NCBI RefSeq assembly: GCF_000422465.1
Contig: NZ_AULV01000013.1
Coordinates: forward strand, 62,001 to 126,000
From: Paenibacillus harenae DSM 16969
Lineage (GTDB): Bacteria; Bacillota; Bacilli; Paenibacillales; Paenibacillaceae
Direction of reading: 5' to 3'
DNA: 64,000 nucleotides
Shown: positions 17,425-25,153 of the stretch, piece by piece
How positions within the stretch are numbered: position 1 is the first letter of the stretch
Layout of the letters: the number at the start of each line of letters is the position of its first letter
The notes under the pieces: generated by a model
Told to the model about the DNA's origin: nothing
The model's input: only the letters and a program-made list of their open reading frames with translations
Database searches by the model: none
Program-made: the position numbers and the translations under genes

Positions 17425-18639
17425 TTACACGCCGCCTTGAACGCCAGCGTCCGCTTTCAGCTTCTCAGCCTTGTCTACGCGCTCCCAAGGAAGGTCGATG
17501 TCCGTACGGCCAAAGTGACCGTATGCGGCAGTCTGTGCGTAGATTGGACGGCGAAGATCCAACATTTTGATAATGCCGGCAGGACGCAGATCGAAGTTGC
17601 TTGTGATGAGCTCAACGAACTTATCTTCAGCAATTTTACCTGTACCGTAAGTGTCGACACTGATCGATACCGGTTTAGCTACGCCGATCGCGTAAGCCAA
17701 TTGGATCTCGCATTTGTCGGCGAGGCCTGCAGCAACAATGTTCTTCGCTACATAGCGGGCTGCGTAAGCCGCGGAACGGTCAACCTTTGTCGGATCCTTG
17801 CCGGAGAAAGCGCCGCCGCCATGACGAGCATAGCCGCCGTAGGTGTCAACGATGATTTTACGGCCGGTAAGACCCGCATCGCCTTGCGGTCCGCCAATTA
17901 CGAAACGGCCGGTAGGATTAATAAAGTATTTGGTTTGCTCATCAAGCCATTCCACTGGAACTACCGGCCTAATGACATGCTCAAGGATATCCTGTTGGAT
18001 TTGCTCCAGCGAAATTTCCTCGGCATGTTGCGTCGATACTACAATGGTATCTACGCGAACCGGCTTGCCGTCCACATACTCGATTGTCACTTGCGTCTTA
18101 CCATCCGGACGCAGGTAAGCAAGCGTTTCATTCTTCCGAACCTCCGACAAACGGCGGGCAATACGGTGCGAGAGAGCGATCGGAAGCGGCATAAGCTCAG
18201 GCGTCTCATTCGTTGCGAAACCGAACATCAAACCTTGGTCGCCTGCACCGATATCTTCGTTCTCCAGCTTCATGTCCTTGCCTTCGCGGGTTTCAAGGGC
18301 TGCGTTAACGCCTTGGGCGATATCAGCCGATTGTTCATTCAACGAAGTAAGTACCGCGCAAGTCGTGGAGTCAAAACCGTATTTGGCGCGAGTATAACCA
18401 ATTTCCTTAATCGTACGGCGCGCGATTGCCGAAATATCTACATAATCCGCGCGGCTGCTAATTTCTCCAATAACCAGAACAAGACCCGTTGCTACAGAAA
18501 CTTCACAAGCGACACGCGCATATGGATCTGCTTCCAGGAATGCATCCAAGACAGCATCTGAAATCTGGTCGCATATTTTATCGGGATGGCCTTCCGTAAC
18601 TGATTCCGATGTGAACAAGTGGCGTCCTTTGACCGACAT
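17425..18639 (-). CDS. metK: S-adenosylmethionine synthetase
   Basis: 404 aa. ATG at 18639 ([21 protein letters not shown]) with AGGAGG 9 bases upstream; the TTG in frame at 18648 overlaps that site. MetK makes SAM from methionine and ATP in the cytoplasm as a tetramer. Signatures: His18 in [13 protein letters not shown], the hexapeptide [10 protein letters not shown] near residue 120, and the phosphate-binding [20 protein letters not shown] near residue 265. It is probably monocistronic, with hairpins on both sides. The 90 bases upstream contain no recognisable S-box riboswitch, although many Firmicutes metK genes have one. Confidence 0.98.
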   Translation of the reverse strand: MSVKGRHLFTSESVTEGHPDKICDQISDAVLDAFLEADPYARVACEVSVATGLVLVIGEISSRADYVDISAIARRTIKEIGYTRAKYGFDSTTCAVLTSLNEQSADIAQGVNAALETREGKDMKLENEDIGAGDQGLMFGFATNETPELMPLPIALSHRIARRLSEVRKNETLAYLRPDGKTQVTIEYVDGKPVRVDTIVVSTQHAEEISLEQIQQDILEHVIRPVVPVEWLDEQTKYFINPTGRFVIGGPQGDAGLTGRKIIVDTYGGYARHGGGAFSGKDPTKVDRSAAYAARYVAKNIVAAGLADKCEIQLAYAIGVAKPVSISVDTYGTGKIAEDKFVELITSNFDLRPAGIIKMLDLRRPIYAQTAAYGHFGRTDIDLPWERVDKAEKLKADAGVQGGV

Positions 18640-18691
18640 CCGTATCAACCTCCTACAACCTTAGTATGTTATAAGTGCAGACGTTCTACAC

Positions 18692-18723
18692 AAAAAATGA
18701 ACCTTTCCCCGAAGGAAAAGGTT
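18692..18723 (-). terminator. Terminator after the SASP gene
   Basis: On the minus strand AACCTTTTCC, loop TTCGG and GGAAAGGTT are followed by CATTTTTTG. It is 72 bases past the SASP stop and just upstream of metK. Confidence 0.7.
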
Positions 18724-18794
18724 GTTAGACAACTCTTCTAAAACAGTATGATACCGAAAATGTCGCTTAGTGTCAATGGACGCCGGTTTTCAAG

Positions 18795-19076
18795 CTACAA
18801 TTGGTATCCGTTTAGAACGCTCTCCGCTTGAGCAACAAGCCTCTTCGTGATCTCGCCGCCAACCGATCCCGCTTGGCGCGTCGACAACGTAGACCAATGC
18901 ACGCTCTGTCCGCCGCCTGCGCTTGATGCAGCTCCCAGTTCGCCGGCAAATTCCGTATCCATGCTTCCGCCTGCAATACCGCCAGACGTTAACCCAAATT
19001 CAGCAGCGATTTCATATTTCATTTGATTCAATGCCGATTTACTGGTAGGTACTACCACTTTATTCGAACGACTCAT
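18795..19076 (-). CDS. Alpha/beta-type small acid-soluble spore protein
   Basis: 93 aa. ATG at 19076 (MSRSNKVVVPTSK) with GGAGGTG 6 bases upstream; the frame is open upstream but without a start signal. It has the germination protease cleavage site EIAAEFGL and the C-terminal DNA-binding motif GSVGGEITKRLVAQAE of the SspA/B/C family. These proteins coat spore DNA in the A-form and protect it from UV, and serve as an amino-acid source on germination. The linker GGGSMD..AGELGAASSAGGGQS is somewhat Gly/Ala-rich. Expression should be forespore-specific (sigma-G), but I could not pick out a convincing promoter. A perfect palindrome lies at 19101-19117. Confidence 0.95.
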   Translation of the reverse strand: MSRSNKVVVPTSKSALNQMKYEIAAEFGLTSGGIAGGSMDTEFAGELGAASSAGGGQSVHWSTLSTRQAGSVGGEITKRLVAQAESVLNGYQL

Positions 19077-19100
19077 AAATGACACCTCCATAATGTAAGA

Positions 19101-19117
19101 ACACAATACTATTGTGT
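19101..19117. promoter_or_regulatory. 17-bp perfect palindrome upstream of the SASP gene
   Basis: ACACAATA, one base, TATTGTGT. It lies 10 bases before the ribosome binding site of the SASP gene, where an operator or RNA hairpin would affect expression. The binding factor is unknown. Confidence 0.4.
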
Positions 19118-19185
19118 ATCCATCCCTTACATTTGAAGCGTATAATCTATTGTCAGTCCGGGGAAAATGTAGTACGACTCCCATA

Positions 19186-19689
19186 TTACTGGATGGTATA
19201 GCTGCCTCTTATCAAAACAGTCAATCCATTCTTCTGCGCGGGATCAGGCAAAATGCCGCGGCCTTCACGCGGGAACAACAGCAGGTGGTTCGTCGGAACC
19301 GCTTTGCCTTTCGTTAATTCACTGCCGGCCGTTAAATCCGCAATACCATTCGCGTCCGAGCTATAAGCAATAGCCTTACCCACGCGAACGATGACCTCCG
19401 TTCCCTGTCCTGCCATCAGCGTCTTGCCTGCCGGAATAGCTACAACCTCCAACGAGGCTTCAGAAACCGTACCAGAACCGCCATCAGAAGACCCTCCGCC
19501 TGTATTGCCGCCGGCCCCTAATTTAGCCAACTGCTCATCGACATAACTTTTCGTCACTACAGGATCCTCGACGGAGCCTGGCGTTAATGCCGTATTTGCA
19601 TTACTCGTATTAGATGTAAGAGTACCGATACCAATACCAAATGCCAGAATGGCTGCACCAAATGCAGCGCGTTTTAAAGCTTTGTTCAT
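19186..19689 (-). CDS. Conserved exported protein of unknown function
   Basis: 167 aa, ATG at 19689 with GAGGAGA 7 bases upstream. A signal peptide (MNKALKRAAFGAAILAFGIG) is followed by DPVVTKSYVDEQLAKLG, a Gly/Ser linker, and a C-terminal domain beginning EVVAIPAGKTLMAGQGTEVI and including ADLTAGSELTKGKAVPTNHL and FPREGRGI. I recall this combination (SYVD motif plus PAGKTL...TAG...NHLL domain) from hypothetical exported proteins of Bacillales and Clostridia, but no function. It lies between two S-layer-related genes and the SASP gene. There is no obvious terminator before the SASP gene. Confidence 0.75.
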   Translation of the reverse strand: MNKALKRAAFGAAILAFGIGIGTLTSNTSNANTALTPGSVEDPVVTKSYVDEQLAKLGAGGNTGGGSSDGGSGTVSEASLEVVAIPAGKTLMAGQGTEVIVRVGKAIAYSSDANGIADLTAGSELTKGKAVPTNHLLLFPREGRGILPDPAQKNGLTVLIRGSYTIQ

Positions 19690-19710
19690 ATGTATTCTCC
19701 TCTCTACCGC

Positions 19711-19746
19711 AAAAAAAATCGGGCACCTCTGTTAAAGATACCCGAT
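19711..19746 (-). terminator. Terminator after the gene at 19782-21893
   Basis: On the minus strand ATCGGGTATC and GGTGCCCGAT form a stem with one A-G mismatch and a loop of about 8, then eight Ts. Confidence 0.8.
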
Positions 19747-19781
19747 TAGTGGTTGGTTGGTCTAGTATTTCTTAAAAGATA

Positions 19782-21893
19782 TTAATAGGTTACATTCGGA
19801 TCTGCCCAGTTGAAATATGGCGACCATGTAATGTTCTTAGATACTAACTTCTTCTTATACCCGTTAATCTCTTCATAGATATTAAGTGTGAACGTTTTGG
19901 AGACTAATTTATTGGTCATATCCTCATTAATTCTAGTATAATTGCTGCTGTCTGACTTCCATACATAATTACCTGTTGCCGCATCAATTTCAAACGGAAG
20001 CTCAAGCATTTTGATATTTGTTGATTCATCCTCAAGTGCAATTGTAAACTTTTTATTCGTGAACCCATCATAATTCGCATCTCGAGCAACAGTACTATTG
20101 AGATCTAATTTAATAAATTCCCCATCTAAGTGAGCAATAATCGAAGTAAAGTTAATCGTATAAGGACCTACTTTAATGTCGCTAAGCAATGTAGTTGCTT
20201 TCACGTCTTCGGGTAAACTAAACTTTGCAGATTTTACAAAACCTAATACATCCGCTTCGTTAGATTTAACCAAACCTTTGTCATTAAACGCTAGCCCTAA
20301 TACTAAATTAGCACCTGTTAAGTCTGTATTTTTCGGTACTTCCGCAGTAACAATAATTTGTTCTTTTTTCCCGGTATTGATCGTGTTGGTAGTCTTAGTG
20401 ATTTTCGTATCAAAAACATTATTAGAAGCTGTTTGTAAGTAACCAGCTAAATTCAAAGTTGCAAGAGGTTTATTTTGATTGTTTGTGACGTCCATATAAA
20501 TCGTATAAAGATTATTATTTTGACCTTCATATACGCGTACATCTGTTACTTGTGCTGTTGCATTCTCACCATATTCTTTGATTTCGAATGTGGATCCAAT
20601 TGCGATATTTGCAGGAGTCGTTGAAGTAGATGTTTTAAGATCAGCAAGTTCTGTTTTCTTTTCTCCTTCAACCTCATACAATTTGAACTCTAAGTTCGAC
20701 GTATTCAATGTACTTGGAACTGAACTGTAATAATAGGCAGTTACCGTCGATTTTGCTCCAATTACAATTTCTTTCGATAAAGGAATTAGAGTGGTATCTA
20801 CTTCGACACTGTCGTCTACAAAGAATGCGCCTGTAATATTTGGCAATGGTGCAGACTTCGCGCCTTTATTCGTAATGGAGAGTACTCCAACGATATTATC
20901 ATTGGATTTCCACGGTGTTTTTTCAATGGAATTCATCTGGATTTCGTAAGAATTGTCACCGTTTATATATTCATATTTCACTGCGGAAGATCCATTATTC
21001 GACGGCGCTTTTAATCCAAGCTGGAATTTAGCGACTGGAACATTTACTAAGGAAGCTGCCTCTCCGAATGATTGAGCTGCGATTAATTTCATCCCCGATG
21101 TCTTGATTGAAACAGGAAGCTCCACGTTAAGTTTTAGAGTTTCTAATATCTGTGGTCTAAGGGTAATGCTCTGTCCGCTTTCTGTATTTGATTCCAATTT
21201 ATATATGGCTCCGTTTGAAGCCTGTATATAAAAATTGAAATTGGAAAGACTTACAGTGAATTGTCCTGTATTACGCATGACCAATTCAATGTTAATCTCA
21301 TTATTTTTACTACCTGCAGAAATGATTGATTTATTTACTCGCATATTAACATTTGTACCATTCATTTTAACTGGTTTAAAGCCATTCACCTTCACATCAT
21401 TCGTATAGGTTGATGGGAATTTAAAATTCGCTACCGCTCTTTCGTAGCCTGCAACCGAGAAGTCAAACTTAATGACTTTTAATATCAAATTGGACAATGG
21501 CACATTACTTGCTATATCGCTGTAATAAGTAAGAGTTACGCTTGTCTTCGATGGAACTGTCTTTTTCGTCTTATCGCTTTCCACCAACTGAAGTGTATAT
21601 TTGCTGCCAGCAGTTGACGATAATCTTGCCCAGTAATCCTGCAAGTTAATAGCTGCTGCGTCACCATTATAGAAAGTTACTGTAAAGCTTGCCGTGGTTC
21701 CTTTACTGCTTGGAATAATATCTGCGCTTTCGAGCTTAACGTACGATTTGGATGTTATGTACACCGGTTTAATTACATTTGTACTTGCTGCATAACTAGT
21801 ACTGATCACAGCTGGCAATAGCAACGACACAACAAGTGACACAATTAGTGCTGCAAAGAACATGGTTTTACTTTTTCGTTTTAACATCTGCAC
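19782..21893 (-). CDS. Large exported protein of unknown function, S-layer neighbourhood
   Basis: 703 aa. I chose GTG at 21893 (VQMLKRKSKTMFFAALIV) with GGAG 8 bases upstream; ATG at 21887 is possible. The frame continues upstream to 22025 but without signals. The signal peptide ends near ISTSYAA. The mature protein looks like four or more beta-sandwich repeats of about 150 residues (recurring FTVTFYNGDAAAINLQDYWA, IELVMRNTGQFTVSLSNF, VGVLSITNKGAKSAPLPN, IYMDVTNNQNKPLATLNL), resembling NEAT- or CARDB-like conserved-partner folds, but I cannot name the family. It has no SLH, LPXTG or stalk domain. It is markedly AT-richer than flanking genes. Terminators on both sides make it monocistronic. 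Confidence 0.8.
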   Translation of the reverse strand: MQMLKRKSKTMFFAALIVSLVVSLLLPAVISTSYAASTNVIKPVYITSKSYVKLESADIIPSSKGTTASFTVTFYNGDAAAINLQDYWARLSSTAGSKYTLQLVESDKTKKTVPSKTSVTLTYYSDIASNVPLSNLILKVIKFDFSVAGYERAVANFKFPSTYTNDVKVNGFKPVKMNGTNVNMRVNKSIISAGSKNNEINIELVMRNTGQFTVSLSNFNFYIQASNGAIYKLESNTESGQSITLRPQILETLKLNVELPVSIKTSGMKLIAAQSFGEAASLVNVPVAKFQLGLKAPSNNGSSAVKYEYINGDNSYEIQMNSIEKTPWKSNDNIVGVLSITNKGAKSAPLPNITGAFFVDDSVEVDTTLIPLSKEIVIGAKSTVTAYYYSSVPSTLNTSNLEFKLYEVEGEKKTELADLKTSTSTTPANIAIGSTFEIKEYGENATAQVTDVRVYEGQNNNLYTIYMDVTNNQNKPLATLNLAGYLQTASNNVFDTKITKTTNTINTGKKEQIIVTAEVPKNTDLTGANLVLGLAFNDKGLVKSNEADVLGFVKSAKFSLPEDVKATTLLSDIKVGPYTINFTSIIAHLDGEFIKLDLNSTVARDANYDGFTNKKFTIALEDESTNIKMLELPFEIDAATGNYVWKSDSSNYTRINEDMTNKLVSKTFTLNIYEEINGYKKKLVSKNITWSPYFNWADPNVTY

Positions 21894-22050
21894 ATTTTTC
21901 ACTCCGCATCTTTTTTTTATATAGACGCAATTCACCTGCAATAAGTTTCGTTTAATCCAAAAATTAAACGAACCTGTCGGATTATCGCTTATCTGATAAT
22001 TATAATGCATCAGTGTGAACTTCATATGAACAAGCTTTCTTAATTAAACA

Positions 22051-22083
22051 AAAAAAGAACCGGTGGATAATCCCACCGGTTCT
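22051..22083. terminator. Terminator after the S-layer gene
   Basis: AGAACCGGTGG (22056-22066) pairs perfectly with CCACCGGTTCT (22073-22083) with a 6-base loop; the minus strand reads into seven Ts. It is 17 bases past the stop codon. Confidence 0.92.
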
Positions 22084-22099
22084 TCAAAAAATTCAATTA

Positions 22100-24595
22100 T
22101 TAGTTGAATTTTTTGATGGATACTGCTTTAGCTACAGCAAGACCTGCAACTTTGTTATCAGCATCGGCGCCTACAGCTACATCATAAGAAGCAGCAGCAT
22201 TGTAGTATGCGGATGTGAGGTCATACAGACCACCAATTGTTACGTTGTTATCTTTGTCAATTACGTAGACAACAGTGTCACTGTTGATTACATATTCAAC
22301 GCCGCTAACAGTCAGTTTGTTAGAAGCAACATCAACTGCTCCAACTACATCAGCGTAACCAACAAGAGCAATAGTGTTGATCGTACCGATATTAGCTGCA
22401 ACTGTGTCAGACAGTTTTACAAATGGCTTGTTAGCTGGTTTGTAAGTTGTAGCAGCACCTGCATTAGCTGCAGTGTAAACAGCTTCTGTTACAGATACTG
22501 TCTCAGACTTACCATTGATGTCCAGAGTTACCGCATAAGAAGTACCTGCAGTAGTCTCAACTTTGTAAGCACCTGTGAAGATACCGTATTTAGTTGCAGC
22601 TTTATCAGCAGCAGCTTTATCAGTGATCAATACATACTTAGCGAATGTACCGTCACCAATTACGTGTACTTTGTAACCTTTTGCAAGCGATGCATAATCA
22701 ACTTTAGTTACTTTACGATCGGAAGCAGTAGCTACACTAGCTTTAGTAGCATCGAATACTACAGTGTTAGCATTAACATTGTAAGTACCATCAGTATCTA
22801 CTTTCAATGTTGTGTCTGTTTTTTCTGTAATTGCTTTACCAACCAATGCTACATCAGTACCAGCTTTAACTTGCTTGATAGTACCGTTAGTGTTAAATTC
22901 CCACTCAACAAATTTACCAACAAACATATCAGCTGCAGCTTGATCAGCGAATACCGCTTTATCAACATTTACAGTGATAGTTTTGTCTTCTTTGATCGAG
23001 TAGTACTTGATTTGGTCTTTTGCATTTGTTGGGTCATAGATACCATTTTCGATAACTACAACATCGTTTTTCAGTTCAAGGATAACAGCGTTTTTGTTAT
23101 CAGCTGCGCCAGGAACAAGCAGTTCAGCTTTAACAATTTTCTTGTCGCCGTTCAGGATCAATTTGTACTCAGCGTCTTTAGTAAGATCCAAAGAGTTGCT
23201 AAGTGCTTTGTAATCAATACCAGCAACAGTGTACGCTACGGAACCGTCAAATTGTGGTTTCTTAGCTTCAATTTTACCAGTTACTACCTCACGAGTTGCA
23301 ACGATTTTCGAAGCAAGTTTAGCAGAGTTATGAACAATGTTCAGAACGTCGTCTTTAGCAAGATCAGTCAAAGCTTTAGCTTCGCCATTGATCGTTACTA
23401 CAGTGCTTGCATCAACATCTACTGCACCTTGGTTCGTGATTACACGTTGTTTAGCAGTTGCGTTAGCAGCAACGATGGAATCGAACAAGGAATCTTTAAC
23501 ATCGTACTTGGAAGCTACGATCGCACGAGCGTTACCAGCTTTGTTCAAGTAAACCGTTACGTCGGAACCACTAGCAATTGTGTAGCTAGCAGTAGTAATA
23601 ACGTCACCGTTTAGTGCGACAAAAGCAGTTGGTTCGATATATACGCTCTCCAGTACTGTAGAACCTTGTTTTACTGTTACGCGAGTACTAGCTTGTGTGA
23701 GCTCAGCGTTCAATGTACCTGTTTGAGCGCTATCTTCGCTTTGGGAATCAGTGATTGCCAAAACTTTCTTAGGATCATCGTTGTTATAAAGAACAGATAC
23801 ACTGTGACCAAGAAGATCGCCGAGTTTCTTACCACCAGTGATAATGTAGTTAGAAGCAAGCGTTTTTTGGCCAGATGCGAATGTAATTTTGTTGTTGGAA
23901 ATAGAGATTCCTTTAACGACTTCAGTAGTCGATGTTCCAAGTTTGGAAATCAGAATAACCGCGTTTCCATCCTTATCGTATTGACCAACGAAACGCTCGG
24001 AGTCAGCATCCCATTCAACAAGCTGCTCGTTCAGACCGTTGTTAACGATTTGAGCTACAACGCCGCGGCTTGCAAGAGTACCTGGCTCGATTGTAACTTT
24101 CGCGAACAAACCGATATCTTCTGCTTTAACCAGTACGTTGTACGGCCAAGCGCCCATCAGGTTTTTGTCTTGGAAACCAACAGCGCGAGTGATGATTGCA
24201 ACTACTTCTTCAAACTTGACGTTGTCGCTTGGACGGAAGTTGCCGTTGTAACCTTGAATGAAGCCTTTTGTTGCTGCTACGTTGATGTAACCAGTGTACC
24301 AAACGTTAGTTTTAACGTCTTTAAACGTAGACTTAACGTTTTGCATCAAAGCTGCAGCGTTTTTACCGCCAGTTGCTTCAACAACGATTTTCGCCAATTC
24401 TGCACGAGTGATGTTGTTGTTAGGTTTGAAAGTACCATCTGCATAACCTTGGATAACGCCAAGAGCTACTAGCTCCTCGATAGCGCTTTGTTCTTTAACA
24501 CCTACTGCGTCAGAAGGTGTTGCTGCGAATGCTGGCACCGCTGTAGGAAGCACAAGCGCTGTTGCCAATACGAATGCTGCTAATTTTTTCTTCAT
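22100..24595 (-). CDS. S-layer protein with N-terminal SLH domains
   Basis: 831 aa. ATG at 24595 (MKKKLAAFVLATALVLP) is the only sensible start, with GAGGAGG about 13 bases upstream. The signal peptide ends AVPAFAA. Three SLH domains cover roughly residues 30-190 of the precursor (VIQGYADGTFKPNNNITRAE, then FIQGYNGNFRPSDNVKFEE, then GTLASRGVVAQIV). The remaining 640 residues are Thr/Val/Ala/Lys-rich beta-structure with no cysteine, typical of a self-assembling S-layer subunit. Codon use is restricted (mostly GCA/GCT, ACT/ACA, AAA), as in very highly expressed genes. A near-consensus promoter with a leader of about 220 bases lies upstream and a perfect hairpin downstream. It is the best candidate in the window for the main S-layer protein. 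Confidence 0.92.
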   Translation of the reverse strand: MKKKLAAFVLATALVLPTAVPAFAATPSDAVGVKEQSAIEELVALGVIQGYADGTFKPNNNITRAELAKIVVEATGGKNAAALMQNVKSTFKDVKTNVWYTGYINVAATKGFIQGYNGNFRPSDNVKFEEVVAIITRAVGFQDKNLMGAWPYNVLVKAEDIGLFAKVTIEPGTLASRGVVAQIVNNGLNEQLVEWDADSERFVGQYDKDGNAVILISKLGTSTTEVVKGISISNNKITFASGQKTLASNYIITGGKKLGDLLGHSVSVLYNNDDPKKVLAITDSQSEDSAQTGTLNAELTQASTRVTVKQGSTVLESVYIEPTAFVALNGDVITTASYTIASGSDVTVYLNKAGNARAIVASKYDVKDSLFDSIVAANATAKQRVITNQGAVDVDASTVVTINGEAKALTDLAKDDVLNIVHNSAKLASKIVATREVVTGKIEAKKPQFDGSVAYTVAGIDYKALSNSLDLTKDAEYKLILNGDKKIVKAELLVPGAADNKNAVILELKNDVVVIENGIYDPTNAKDQIKYYSIKEDKTITVNVDKAVFADQAAADMFVGKFVEWEFNTNGTIKQVKAGTDVALVGKAITEKTDTTLKVDTDGTYNVNANTVVFDATKASVATASDRKVTKVDYASLAKGYKVHVIGDGTFAKYVLITDKAAADKAATKYGIFTGAYKVETTAGTSYAVTLDINGKSETVSVTEAVYTAANAGAATTYKPANKPFVKLSDTVAANIGTINTIALVGYADVVGAVDVASNKLTVSGVEYVINSDTVVYVIDKDNNVTIGGLYDLTSAYYNAAASYDVAVGADADNKVAGLAVAKAVSIKKFN

Positions 24596-24819
24596 AACCT
24601 TTGTTGTTCCTCCTCTAAATTGCTTCGGTTGTTGAGAGTTTTCTTTAGAAACTAATGAATTGCTCGTTTCCCTCATAGCCGATTCACCCCCTTTCCAGAG
24701 TTGAGCATGGAATTGATATAAATGATGTCTACAATCATGATAAACCCTTTTGTAAAATCATGTTGTAGAAACTTGTAAAATTTGTGTGAAAAATGCTAGA
24801 GTCGCTTGACCACTATAAC

Positions 24820-24848
24820 ATTATACAATGGGCTACCCTCATCGTAAA
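24820..24848 (-). promoter_or_regulatory. Sigma-A promoter of the S-layer gene
   Basis: On the minus strand TTTACG (24848-24843), 17 bases, TATAAT (24825-24820). The expected start near 24813 gives a leader of about 220 bases, typical of stable S-layer messages. The rest of the 558-base gap up to 25153 shows only a bidirectional terminator. Confidence 0.7.
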
Positions 24849-25117
24849 GAGGAAGTTGAGAATTCATTCCAATTTCCATCGAGTTATGTAGGACTCGCGA
24901 AGCATTTCATTCGTTTTTGACAACGTCATGTAATTAAACGCATCCCAGTTCAAAAAGTTGCGATGATTTTAAAAAGTTTTTTTATTGCCCGACTTTCCTC
25001 ACTCCTTATGTATCCGGCGTCGTTCGTATGCCACTTTGTTAGTATAGCTTGTTTTCATAGACAAAGTATATGCGAAAACTTTTCCATGGATAATGTTTCA
25101 GATTCGTACCGAAATAA

Positions 25118-25147
25118 AGAAAAACCGGCGCGGTTAGCCGGTTTTTC
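25118..25147. terminator. Bidirectional terminator after the 1369-aa SLH gene
   Basis: AAAACCGGC (25121-25129) pairs with GCCGGTTTT (25137-25145), loop GCGGTTA; flanked by AAAGA and TTTTTC. It is 7 bases past the stop. Confidence 0.85.
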
Positions 25148-25153
25148 TAATGT

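Noticed and set aside
17404..18561. 385-aa plus-strand frame opposite metK
   Set aside because: metK is certain on the minus strand; the antisense product has no family resemblance and no start signal.
18640..18794. S-box (SAM) riboswitch before metK
   Set aside because: Looked for because many Firmicutes metK genes have one; the 150-base gap is too short and holds only a simple hairpin.
22664..24472. Plus-strand frames of 316 and 268 aa opposite the S-layer gene
   Set aside because: They mirror the biased codons of the S-layer gene (Phe/Cys/Ser-rich products); no ribosome binding site or recognisable domain.
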